Shown here piece after piece: positions 11,060-22,083 of a stretch of 31,905 nt of DNA. The stretch is from Folioceros fuciformis (taxonomy: Eukaryota; Anthocerotophyta; Anthocerotopsida; Anthocerotales): contig JBNGIO010001223.1 of assembly GCA_049999805.1 (NCBI GenBank), positions 1-31,905 of the forward strand, read 5' to 3'. Made by a program: the position numbers and the translations under genes. The notes under the pieces were generated by a model. The model was not told the origin of the DNA. It saw only the letters and a list, made by a program, of their open reading frames with translations, and did no database searches. Numbering within the stretch: the first letter of the stretch is position 1; each line of letters starts with the position of its first letter.

Positions 11060-14000
11060 TTATTTCGCGACTTCGTCATTCAGGATTGAGTGATTATCCT
11101 GAAGGTCGATTCGCACTAAATTGTACGTGCCAGCAGTATCGAGAACGGTAGTGTTGAGGATATCTTCCAACTTCTCTTCAGACATGATCAGTGCCGATGA
11201 AACTCTGCCATGGAGTAACTCAAAATGGCATAAGAAAATATGAAGTAGAAGATGTTTATGCGAAGCCATTACCGGGTATATCATCGAGGAAAGATCGATT
11301 ACAATGGAGCAGCCTCATGAAGTACACGCAAAGCCTCCGAAATGTTGTCGAAAAATGCTGTTGGTAATCTGCACACACGTTAAGAGCAGGTCAGTCTGTT
11401 CAAAACGCATCACGAGGTGCTAATGACTACAAAAACGCGAAAGCTTACTTGCTGTAAAATACGACACTAGGCATCCTGGTGCCCACCATCACCAATGGTT
11501 CGCCAGCTTGCTGTCAAAAGAACACAACATCCTGTGAGCCCGATTGCAGCATTGACAACTGACGAATGTATGCTTCTCGTACGCTCACTTGTAGTTTTGC
11601 CGCCGTGGTGGCCAGATTCCTGAGGGGTTGTTGCCGCACTTCATCCACTACTTTGTAGACTGGATGTACGAAGGCTCCCAGGAATATCAGCATGGTAATC
11701 GTGTGGAGAACCCATAGAGGTAACAGTTTTCTTGTGTCCACAGGTACGGCCTGAGGAGTTTCAGAAGATTTCCCTCGAAACTTGGGCATGTAGATAGTTG
11801 CAAATTCAGACGTCCGAGTAGCAAATGTCCCAGCGATTGCGAAGATCAAGAGTCCAAGTTCGTGTAAGTGCTTTTCTCCCACCAATAAACCAATGAGAGC
11901 AGCCTGCATAGGAAGGACATTGCCGTGTCAAAGTATCCTGACATGCAATAGCATGAATATGGAACATTCAAGCTGCATAGCTACCTGTTTATCACCAGAA
12001 GCCTGAAGAAGTGCTGGAGAGAACCAGACAGCTCCGGCCACGAGTTGATACACAATAGAAGGAGCTAATCCTTTAGCAAGGTCACCATTCTCATCCGGTT
12101 TCTTCGAAAGATGTGCAGCCGCCAGGAGGGCCACTGCTGGGGCAATCGGAAGGTAATAAGATGGCAACTGTGCAGAAAGTTTGTGGGAACACATCAGGTG
12201 CTGTGTCTTCAGCTACATGTGAGAACCTGGGACATCCATAACACTGACATACCTGTGTTGATGATAAAGCGAAGAGGCTGAAACCAACAATTAACCAGAT
12301 TGCGGAAAACAGAGTAAGCCTTCGTGCTCTAGAGACTTCTTGCCATTGCAGGCGTCTCCCCCAGGGATTTATCTCAGCCAGTGCTGGTGGCAAGGACACT
12401 GACCATGGCAAATACATGAGGAACACCACTGCTAGACCATACCACCACGGCCGACCACCGTGATGATTCACCCCCTTCATAAAACGCTGCACAGAACGAG
12501 CGAAAAAATCTCCTTCACGTCTGGTCCCCAGAATACCTCAGCAATCCAAGCATAGCTATCAGAAGCAAGGACAAGAAATTGCAACAGGAATAAAAACACC
12601 TCAATGTTATGGTAACCGAAAAACGTTGATATGTACATCAGCCCATGTCGATATAGCATTGTCAAGTACCATGGCAGGTTCATAACCAGCAAAGTCAGCG
12701 TGCCTTCAACCCATGGAAGCTCCCGCCTTCCCATACGACAGCAACCTCCAAGTCAGATGCGAAATCAGATGGGTGCCAGAAAAAGATTAAAAGCTCCCCC
12801 TTGAATTATGCTTACATCAGAACCTGTTTCAGGTCTCCGATGCAAATCAGGAAGGCGGTGCAAACCAGTACCTGCAAATAGATCAGAGAATTGAGTTGGA
12901 ATATACGTTCTGTCATTGCAGTGCTGCTGACATGGTGTGCGTAACCAGGAATACAGACCGGAAAGGCAATGCCAACGGGTCCTTTGGCAAGACAAGCCAG
13001 GCCCATGAAAAGAGCAGACAAGAAATACCCCCACTTGTACTTGCGTGGGGACTCTGTGAATCCGACATAGCCCCAGAAGAAGGTCAACAGAGCTCCAGCT
13101 ATTGTGCCGGTTAGAAGCATGTCTGAAAGAGCTGTGCTCCCCCAGGCCAGAACCTGCACGCATATTGTGGGTAGGTGAGAACAAAGGATATCCCAGAGAG
13201 AGAGCATTGCAGCTCTTGTGCAGCAGCTGACCTCCAGATTCAGTGCAAAGGCTGCTGCAGCAATGATGGCGGGCAGGTAAGATGCTAAGCATGTATCATT
13301 TTCCTCGTCCAGTGCCTTCGGTGCCAATTGCAGCGAAAACCTTCTCACCGTGACCAGGAGCCCCAAAAGCAGCCCTACGGCACATAAGGCTGATGGAAGC
13401 CTGAAAGCCCAGACTTCAGGCCCTAGGATTTTCCCCTACAGGCAGCAACAAGTACACAGTGCAATGCAATTCACCGGTCAAAACCCACAGAGAGAATGCA
13501 CTCGCTCCTACTAAACGAGACAAAGACTAACGAACAAACCCAGTGTGGAACCTTACCGACATTGCCATCAACCAATATATGAGCACGGGCTTGTCAAACC
13601 GGGGCTGTGCATTGAATTGAGGGGTGATGTAATCGCCAGTTACAATCCTGCATTGCGAGTTCTTTTAAAAAGATACCTGCATTCGTACAAACTGTGACAG
13701 ACCCACATGAGACTTGCAAGATCTCATAGACGGTTCATTCACTTGAGCTTTCAAACAACGTGCAGGCGCATTTACATTTGCCTAGCAGCTTCCACAAAAA
13801 GCGGTTCAGTATCATCCACCAAGCCAGCTGCTCCAAGGTTCCTAAACCAGGCAACTCCCGCTAGAGCCCCAAGAAACATAGCTCCAGCCAGCTTCCTCTG
13901 TAGAGGAGTCATCTGGTTTGCAACCCCTGCCAAATCAGGGAATTGTAAAGGTCGGTACAGGAGGCTCGGTATAGACACCACTCTCCTTGTCCGAGGTCTT

Positions 14001-14518
14001 CCTCTTCGCCGCGTTTTGTCCTGTCCATTCTCAGCTCCCTCTTCCTGCTCCTTACGAGCGACAATCCACCCTGCTGCACTCTGTGGCAGTCGAACTCCAG
14101 TCCTGTACCCCGAGCTCATAGCGATCGCGTGATGCAACTGCAATCCATGAAACTGTCTCCGCCACAGTGCACGATTCTTTGCAGCCTTGGGGTGCCCAAA
14201 GGCTTGAGTGTACTTCCCACGCTCCTGCGTACAGAAGGGCACCCAGGCGGGAAGCCTACTGTTGCTGCCCTGCTGCAGAATCCCTGTGGTCAACATGTGC
14301 ATCTTGCAAAACTCCAATGGCCGAGTGCAACCGGCGGAAGCCATCAGTGCATCCCAAAACTTCACTACACTGCCTGCCTGATGGTTGTTAACCTGAAGGA
14401 CGGCCTGACTACAAATTCCATTCCCAGGAGAGCAGCCTTTACCTTCGCACGGTCCAGCAGACGATTCCAACCAGCTCACAACCAGTCGGAAAAATTCGAA
14501 ACTTCTAACTAAAACCAC
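11060..14518 (-). CDS. ArnT-like GT39 (PMT-clan) membrane glycosyltransferase
   Basis: Twelve exons: 13776-14518, 13557-13647, 13232-13435, 12959-13153, 12816-12871, 12600-12726, 12486-12253, 12167-11985, 11903-11589, 11510-11449, 11368-11303, 11204-11060 (TAA); about 806 residues, phases close throughout. The GT39/ArnT signature is clear: GLVDDTEPLFVEAARQ, TGDYITPQFNAQPRFDKPVL then IYWLMAM, then hydrophobic helices with LACLAKGPVGIAF, NLPWYLTMLYRHG, the NHHGGRPWWYGLAVVFLMYL loop and SYYLPIAPAVALLAA. A soluble C-terminal part (QAGEPLVMVGTRMPSVVFYS, then SALIMSEEKLEDIL) follows. Family role: transfer of a sugar from a polyprenyl phosphate donor to lipid or protein at a membrane. The ~230-residue N-terminus is basic (RRRGRPRTRR) and could be an organelle targeting region; in-frame Met codons downstream of 14518 are alternative starts. 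Donor and acceptor are unknown. Confidence 0.9.
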
Positions 14519-15016
14519 GAACTCTGTTTTCTTGCTCGGAACAGCGTCTACAGGATGTGAAGAGTTCTTCTGCGAAGCCGTTCAAACATCCTGGGCTCTG
14601 TGGACTAAATGACTTGTTTTGGAGCTTTGACATAGGTTGTTGATTTGTGTGCAGCTGGGGAGCTTCATTGTGGGTTTTATGTTGGAAGTTCTGGCAATGC
14701 AGGGCCTGATAGATGAGGACTGGTGTAATGCAGGTGGATGTCGCATGGTTTTTGAACTTGATGGAGCTCACAACAGACAGCACAGTGCACGCAATGCCAG
14801 TTATTAGACTGTGAGATGTTGCTATGGAATTGTCGAAGAAGCTGTTCATCTTTACAAAGTTACGACTGGCCCGAATACCGGAGCAGGCATCACATGCCGC
14901 CTCCATCCCCTCTCACGTTCCCATGCCCTTGATCCAGTATCGCGGCCCTGCGCCCATCTTGCCCATCTTGCCCATCGCCGTATTGTTCTGGTCTATACCG
15001 AGCTTGAGATACGAAG
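14519..15016. other. Intergenic, no gene seen
   Basis: About 500 bases between the ArnT-like start and the PPR remnant. It includes the ArnT-like promoter. Open frames are short and present on both strands. A few words in it look like further eroded PPR sequence (for example ISL.DVAMELSKKLF near 14800), but not enough to call. Confidence 0.4.
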
Positions 15017-15560
15017 TTTCTGTGAAGGACGTGGTGACATGGAATATGTTGATAAATACTCCCAGTAGGGCATGGGCCAGGAAGACCCTTCGGCCGTACG
15101 GTGCATCTGATGGAAGATGAGTGCATCGGTAAACCAGATGCTGTGACGTTTGCGTGTCTCCATCAGGCATGTGCAAGTTTGAGTTCCCCGGCTCTAGAGA
15201 TGCGCAAGTTAGTGAACAAGGTACCTTTGTGATGTGTTTGTGGCCAACAGTTTGATGTACATGTATGCGAAGTGTGGCAGCCTTGACGACGAGCAGCGAG
15301 TGCATATTTGATCGGCTCGATCAAAAAGATGAGATGACATGGACTGCACTAATTGCAGATGACACATTGGGGATGGGAGAGGAAGCCCTTCGACTCTACA
15401 GAACTATGCAAGGAGGAGTGAGTGTACCAAATTCCATAACGTTCTTGTGCCTCCTGCAGGCACGTGCAGATGTGGCAGCTCTGGAGCCGGTAAGGCAGCT
15501 ACATGCACAGATTGAAGAACAAGGGCTTCAAGACGATGGGGAATCTGGTTTTACCATCCT
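15017..15560 (+). pseudogene. PPR (PLS-type) pseudogene with several frameshifts
   Basis: PPR motifs follow each other in the right order, in different frames. VSVKDVVTWNMLIN is at about 15017-15057. KPDAVTFACLHQACASLSSP is at about 15130-15190. CDVFVANSLMYMYAKCGSLDD follows at about 15226-15292. Next comes IFDRLDQKDEMTWTALIADD, then EEALRLYRTM, then PNSITFLCLLQARADVAALE and VRQLHAQIEEQG, to about 15540. At least three frame changes and several stops separate them, so it cannot be translated as one protein. The intact ancestor would have been an organelle-targeted RNA-binding protein. Similarity to the 7.5-kb fragment suggests a shared source family, not necessarily a recent duplication. Confidence 0.85.
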
Positions 15561-15897
15561 CAGGCAAGCGTTCGACGGGCCCAGCTCATTGCTTCACGCA
15601 TCCAGAGGAATTGTTATCTGCTTCACGAGAGACAAATGTTGTGGGTTGTCCCTCCCAAGCCCCTAGAGCCCAGTCCCCAATCTTCACAGACCTACCAGTG
15701 AAATGTAACCCACACTGCCACTGTCTGCGTTATGATCGCCCTTGCGACGCTCAATTCGTTCCACCGAAACAAGAGCTTCACAACGTCGGCCAGGTGACAG
15801 TCGCTACCTAGAAGCAGAGTGGAGAACCCATCTCCTCCTCCCACTGGCTGTGGAGGTGGGTACCGCCTGCAGAGAGCAAGAGACACGACGAATGGAT
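15561..15897. other. Tail of the PPR remnant, no gene seen
   Basis: 337 bases between the last recognisable PPR block and the stop of the small membrane-protein gene. No frame or repeat can be supported. Confidence 0.4.
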
Positions 15898-16369
15898 TCA
15901 AGTGACGACACATTCTTTCCGAGCTGATAATGAAAAGGGGCAAAGGGAAAGGATTCGTATACTGCTCACATTGGAGAAGCTCAATCGAGCTGACATGGAC
16001 CTTCTTCGGCTGTTCGTCTCCTCACAAGCCTTGTAAATCACAAAACAACCTCCAGCCACAAGAAACCCGAGCACAGCACCCAACCACAGGGGTGCAGCTG
16101 CATCCACATCCCCATAGCCGCCAATCAGAACGCAATCAAAGTCGAAGCTCCTGCAGAGCCTGGTAGGATAGACCTCAAAATGGTATCTCACTTATAGCGT
16201 ACGCAGCCAAGGTCCCAACGCCGGCCCCGACAGCGCTCAACCCAACAGGAAGCAGAGCCTTCTTCACCACTTTTCGTACTGTCTTGTAGAAGCGCGAGCG
16301 AACCACATTCCAGATCAAAGTGTACGCCTTGTCCTTCACCCAGAGCTTGAATCTAGCCCACCGGCCCAT
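15898..16369 (-). CDS. Small membrane protein of unknown function, two predicted helices
   Basis: Two exons: 16192-16369 and 15898-16097, joined across a 94-nt intron (donor ATAA|GTGAGA, acceptor GGATGCAG|CT). They give 125 residues starting MGRWARFKLWVKDKAYTLIW. Residues 1-37 are strongly basic and amphipathic (RSRFYKTVRKVVKKA). Residues about 38-59 form a Gly/Ala-rich hydrophobic helix (LLPVGLSAVGAGVGTLAAYA) and residues 61-83 a second one (APLWLGAVLGFLVAGGCFVI then YKA), followed by a Ser/Arg-rich tail. The basic N-terminus and short Gly-rich helices would suit a mitochondrial or plastid membrane, but this is inference. I recognise no family. Without the intron the two halves are in different frames, so the intron is needed for the model. 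The gene is divergent from RsmI. Confidence 0.6.
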
Positions 16370-17062
16370 CGCGATCCCCGATAGCAACACTCATCCCTGC
16401 CTCTACTAGTCTAGAGGGTGCTAAACGAGAGCGATGGCCAAACGCAAGCCTGCCTGGGACACGCGTCAACTGTCCTCGATAGGCTCTCGCTTCGACGCGT
16501 GTCCTAGGCAGGCGAGCAGGCGTCTCTCTCCTCCTTTCGCATTGTCTAGAAGCACGAGTACATTGCATTGCACGCCCGTCACCCAGCGCTTAAATCCCGT
16601 CTACTCGCCCACCGCTTTCCCCGCTAGCAAGGATTTGTAGGTGCTACAGTGTCCTTCTGTTCCTACACATGATGCCTATGTTCCTCGAACGTATCGAACG
16701 TGACTACGGAACCAGCACGCAGAGATCCATATTGGTTTTGGCTCGCAAGGCCCAGCCAAGAGGAAGGCCTTTCCAAATATTCTCAGGGGCCCCGAAAGGC
16801 CCAAGAGGGGGGTTGGAAAAAGTTTTCAACCAGCAATTGACGCGTCTCGGTTTTACCTCACTAACTGCGTCATTGCCCCAAGCGCAAAGATATCTGATTG
16901 GTCGAGAGCCCGGCTCATATAACATCTGCCGAGTTCACGTTTTTGCTGGTCCAATATGGGTTTATTCCAGGATTTGTATTCCATTACTGGGATGCCCTTC
17001 GATACGACGGGGCAGGGTGCAGGGTGCAGGGTGCAGGCGAACCAAGCCAGTCAAGTGGTGTG
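16370..17062. promoter_or_regulatory. Divergent intergenic region between the small membrane protein and RsmI
   Basis: 693 bases serving as upstream region for both flanking genes. It holds a strong inverted repeat at 16448-16513 and a 7-bp tandem run (GGTGCAG, about four copies near 17014-17038). An open frame from 16669 has no family match and ends before the RsmI start, so I do not call it a gene. Confidence 0.5.
16448..16513. repeat. Inverted repeat with 20-bp arms, 19/20 matched
   Basis: The left arm at 16448-16467 (GCCTGCCTGGGACACGCGTC) is complementary to the right arm at 16494-16513 (GACGCGTGTCCTAGGCAGGC) except at one position, with a 26-nt spacer. Each arm contains ACGCGT. It lies about 80-145 bp upstream of the small membrane-protein start codon. 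It could form a cruciform or RNA hairpin, or be the ends of a tiny relic element. Confidence 0.9.
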
Positions 17063-19021
17063 ATGCTGCGTGCTGTTTCCTCCCCAGCCTTGTGGCGGCC
17101 GGTGACGGGATTTGCTTGGATTAGTGGTGGGGTCGGCAGGAGATGGAGGAGTCTGCAGGACAATGCTCCCTTCCTCTCACCGTCTTTCTCTTGGGTTGCT
17201 CCGGGTGGGAAGGTTGCTGGTAGTGGAAGGCGAATTTTTGCAGCTGGTGAGACCCTCTTTGGGCTCGCAGGAAGGGAGCAAATGCAAGTTGGAACCTGAG
17301 AACTGTGCTTGTTCTCTCCATAGGAAACCTTCCGGACGAGATTGTGGGAGGGGTGGATGTCAGTGAAAACGGTGACGACATAAAGTCTGAAGATGAACAG
17401 GCTGTGGAGCTAGAGAATCGTGGACGTGAGGCATGTTCTGTGACCTTTGGAATGGCGCGTTTTCTTCGTGGAGGAAGTAGCAGGAGAAAGCTAAATTTTG
17501 TATTTTGGTCACGTACTATCAGGGCAAGCTGGAGCCTGGGTTGTATCTGGTTGCAACCCCGATTGGAAATATGGAAGACATCACTTTCCGGTAAGTAATT
17601 TTCATTGCAGTAGGAAGGAGATCATGGGCTTTCTCACGCAGCCGTGATGACATGCTGGAGTGGTTGATAAACGGTGTGCAGTGCCATACGAGTTTTGAAA
17701 TCAGCTCAGCGGATTCTTGCTGAGGACACCAGGCATTCGAGGAAGCTGCTTAACTACTACAACATCCATACGCCCATGGTGTGTCATTAACCTCACGGTA
17801 GTCTCTTCAACATGCCTGTCCCTTCGGGAACTTTCTGGTCATGTATGTTATCGGGATTGTGGTTTGCTACTCATGATCAGCTGGTGCTGAAATGCAGACG
17901 AGTTACCATAAGTTCAACGAGACTGCCAGCCAACGGAAGATCGTGGAATGGCTGCAGACGACGGAGGACATCGTTGCTCTCATATGTGATGCAGGCACCC
18001 CTGGGATCAGTGATCCTGGTGCTGATCTGGTGTGCCCCACTCTATCATCCGCGCTGCTTCTCTTGTCCTTGTAACATTCTGCCACTGACAAGCAGTTCAC
18101 CTCTTAGGTTCTGGCTTGTGTGAGGGCAAAGGTTCCCGTGTATCCAATCCCCGGCCCTTCTGCTGCCATCACGGCACTTATTGCATCTGGCTTGTCTACG
18201 GATGAATTCTCATTCGGTGAGGTCCATTCTCTTCCCTCGCTCACATTGCGCAGATCGATAACTGAAGACAGCGATTTTGACCCCAATAATCTGCTCATGG
18301 CAGTTGGTTTTCTTCCAGCACAAGCAAGTGCAAGAAGACAGAAGCTGACAGCTTGTGCTCAGTCCCCTGGCACGCAGATATTCTATGTCCCCCCCCACAA
18401 ACTGCAAAGCATCCTTGAAGACTGTATACTTACCTTTGGTGGCTCCAGGTCTCGGAACATGCGTATAGCAACACAACCTGAGCTATGCCTGTCCTTCCTC
18501 TCTCGCATGGCCTCACCTTGAGCATGTTGTGGCAGGCAGTGTGTAGTTGCGAGAGAGCTTACCAAAATTCATGAAGAAGTGGGTGAAAGACACCTGCCTG
18601 TGATGCAGCTCGCTGTTGCTCTGGTCGTATATTGACGAAGAACGCTTTTTTGCAGTTTTGGCGAGGCGATCTGACCGAGGCCCAGGAGGAGTTCACCAAG
18701 AGAATCCCGCGAGGGGAAGTCACGCTGCTCGTGGCGGGCTCTTCTGGTGATGCCCTGCCAACTGTGGAGGAGTTGGAGTCTCGACTTGAGGTGTTGCTTG
18801 AATCGGGAACGTCTCCTTCAGAGGTACTGTGACGAGCACAGCACGTCCAATGCTTTGTTCATTTTGTTTACTTAACACAGCTATGTTGACCTTTGTAGGC
18901 CAGCAGACAAGTGGCAAAAGAAACCTCAGTGCGGAGGAACACTGTGTATTCTCTTGCTCTGAAGTTGTTCACACGGAAGCGTGAGGAGGATCTGTTAGCA
19001 GGGAACAAGCAACCTCGGTAG
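17063..19021 (+). CDS. rsmI: 16S rRNA (cytidine-2'-O)-methyltransferase RsmI, organellar
   Basis: Ten exons: 17063-17246, 17324-17430, 17523-17590, 17682-17778, 17898-18029, 18108-18216, 18304-18448, 18536-18578, 18656-18823, 18899-19021 (TAG); 391 residues. Residues 1 to about 60 look like a plastid transit peptide (MLRAVSSPALWRPVTGFAWI), followed by an acidic linker. The tetrapyrrole-methylase-type domain starts at about residue 98: LYLVATPIGNMEDITFRAI, AEDTRHSRKLLNYY, LICDAGTPGISDPGADLV, VYPIPGPSAAITALIASG, VGFLPAQASARRQKL, CVVARELTKIHEE and a C-terminal RRNTVYSLALKLF helix. These are the E. coli RsmI blocks in order. Role: 2'-O-methylation of C1402 in small-subunit rRNA, here probably plastid. 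The intron after 17430 has a GC donor (GAG|GCATGT); this is the only way phases close there, so that junction is the weakest point. Confidence 0.94.
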
Positions 19022-19190
19022 TAGCATTGGCAGAAGGCTCCTGTGAAGCTGCCGGGTTCCATTCCCACTTAGCATCAATTTGTACACATGCACGTCATGT
19101 GAGGACTTGGCTTGATAGAAGCCAAGTGCAACTGCACGAGTGCTACAAGGGTGCATACATAGCAGAGACGTCGGTGAGGCGCTTACTGCA
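19022..19190. other. RsmI 3' flank
   Basis: Unique sequence between the RsmI stop and the start of the repeat array. Nothing recognisable. Confidence 0.4.
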
Positions 19191-19201
19191 ACACTGTTGA
19201 A

Positions 19202-19600
19202 GCCCTATTATAGATCCATGCAAGTGGGAATAACATGATTGAAACCCTACATTCATAATAGGGTTACATGGTTGCAATGTTAAAGCCCTAAATCCATAGT
19301 AGGAATACAAGGTTAGTACGGTTGCAACCCCACATCCATAGTAGGTTTAAACCGTTTCAATTTCGAAGCCCTACATCCATAATAGGGTGATAACATGATT
19401 AAAACCCAAGATAACATGATTGAAACCCAAGATAACGTGGTTGAAACCCTACATCCATAATAGAGTTACAGGCTTTCATCCATAATAGGGTTACAGGATT
19501 GAAATCCTATATCCACAATAGGGTTATGCCAGGGAAACCCTACATCCATATCAGGGTTATATAATTGAAATCCTCAATCCACAATAAGGTTACAAAATCG
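19202..19600. repeat. Degenerate tandem array, ~33-45 bp units built on a telo-box-like palindrome
   Basis: About nine imperfect units follow the consensus GAAACCCTACATCCATAATA then GGGTTACATGATT. Each full unit contains AACCCTA and its complement TAGGGTT separated by a 9-base loop, so every unit is a potential small hairpin and carries the plant telo-box word AAACCCTA. Copies differ by substitutions, by truncation (GATAACATGATTGAAACCCAA repeats near 19393-19436) and by loss of one arm. There is no coding potential. Confidence 0.85.
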
Positions 19601-19627
19601 GCTCTAGTTCAAGGTAGGCCCATGTGG

Positions 19628-19715
19628 CCATGGGTAAGGATTCCTTAAAAGACTTATCATAGGACCCTGAATGGGTTTCATGGGCAAGGATTATTCAAAA
19701 ACTTACGATAAGGTC
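19628..19715 (+). repeat. Imperfect 37-bp direct repeat
   Basis: CATGGGTAAGGATTCCTTAA at about 19628 and CATGGGCAAGGATTATTCAA at about 19679 begin two copies that stay alignable for about 37 bp (ending ATAGGACC / ATAAGGTC). They sit between the tandem array and the larger duplication. Confidence 0.75.
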
Positions 19716-19761
19716 TTCGCAATTCCCATGTTAACAGCCCTCAGTCGGTCGCGTGGAGTTT

Positions 19762-20610
19762 CACGATCTGGGAACCAGCTGGGGAGTGTCAGGACATCAT
19801 TTGTGGCAAGGCCCTTTCCCAGGACGAAGATGACGGATGAGTGGTTGCCTATGTTCACGACGAGGAAGCAGTAATTTCCTACGGAAAACCGGCCTTGTGC
19901 TCCGTCCCATCCCACCGAAACTATTGCTTTGAAATTGGTGGTCAGGACTCAGCACATGGCCATGTGGCGTTCGTGTGCTCACAAGATAAGGGGCGTCCAT
20001 GTGTTGCCGTTGTACACCTTAGATGCACGGAACTTCAGGGAAGAGCCTGTGGCAAAGCTACAACGTCCGCAGCGAGTTCCATATGGTTATCACGGAACGA
20101 ATTTTTCTGAGGAGGAGCCGGAGCACTCTCTCCAGAATCAAGCCTTCCCAGTAAGCAGTATCCTAAGGACATTGGAGGAGCAAGAACCACAACACAATTC
20201 AATCGTGCAATGGTGCATTGCTGCTCCACTTAAGCTAGTAGTCTGCTGAGCATTTGTTGCCTCGCGGAATTGAAGGCAGAGTTTCACAACCTGGGAATTC
20301 GTAACCTTTCTTCCTGGCAAAGCCCAATCCCCAGGCCGAGGTTGAAGGACGGGTGGTTGACTATGTTCACGACGAGGAGGCAGGGATCTCCCACGGAACA
20401 GAAAACTTCTGCTCCATCCCATCGTCACGGGATCTTCGACTTGAAAACTGCAGGCAGCACAATGCCAATCTTCTCCTTAAAGAATATGGGCAGCAATGCC
20501 ATGTGGTGGTTTCATCCTCAGCACGATGAAAGTGACTTTGTTTTGCTGCAGTTGCATAGGATAGACGCACGCAGAACCTCAAGTGAGAGTAGTTGCAACT
20601 GCTGTGAAGG
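19762..20610 (+). repeat. Diverged direct duplication, two ~330-bp copies
   Basis: Copy 1 (about 19762-20090) and copy 2 (about 20281-20610) align over their length. Shared blocks, in order: TTTCAC..A.CTGGGAA, TGGCAA.GCCC, GTGGTTG.CTATGTTCACGA followed by CGAGGA.GCAG, TGCTCC.TCCCATC, ATG.CCATGTGG, then GA.GCACGGAA / GACGCACGCAGAA. All three plus-strand frames align between copies but none is free of stops in both, so I cannot say which frame, if any, was coding. It may be an old local gene or element duplication. Nothing in it matches a family I know. Confidence 0.7.
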
Positions 20611-21670
<1,060 letters not shown>

Positions 21671-22083
21671 ATGGTTTTCAATATTGCTTAGGTCCTACAG
21701 TCATTCTTTTTGTACTTTGAGTCACGTTGAGCTGTCTCCGCAGCTTGGCTTGTTTGGGTAGAAACTACGAGGCCTTCATCAGGGCTGGTTCCCTCAGCAG
21801 CGAGCGGAGCGTTTGCATCAAAATGCCACCCATCTCCAACTAGGGTTTCCAGCTAGGGAATGATAAGGGACTTCGATGTTCTCTTCAGTTCTGTGCGGTT
21901 TCCTTCCAAATGTGCAATAACATCGACATTTGTATATTTGTATCATCCGCACCAATTGCTGAAATCCTGTTGTGCGTGCTATTCGCCGAGGATGGATTTC
22001 CATCCTCTGAGTAGCAATCGATCGAGACTGCAGGCAAAATTACATGTCCTTCAATTTAGTACAACTCGCTTGTGTATCTGTCA
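21671..22083. other. Convergent 3' region between ferredoxin and HOP2
   Basis: 413 bases between two stop codons on opposite strands, presumably both 3' untranslated regions. No gene or repeat seen. Confidence 0.5.

Noticed and set aside
13776-14518. Plus-strand open frames over the first ArnT-like exon
   Set aside because: Antisense shadows of the basic N-terminal region of the minus-strand gene.
16669-17124. 151-codon plus-strand open frame before RsmI
   Set aside because: No match, and it overlaps the RsmI first exon in another frame; the ATG at 17063 gives a transit peptide and a phase-correct donor.
19202-19600. Looks at first like a CRISPR array (repeats of ~30 bp)
   Set aside because: Units are imperfect, have no unique spacers of constant length, lie in a eukaryotic gene region and have no cas genes nearby.
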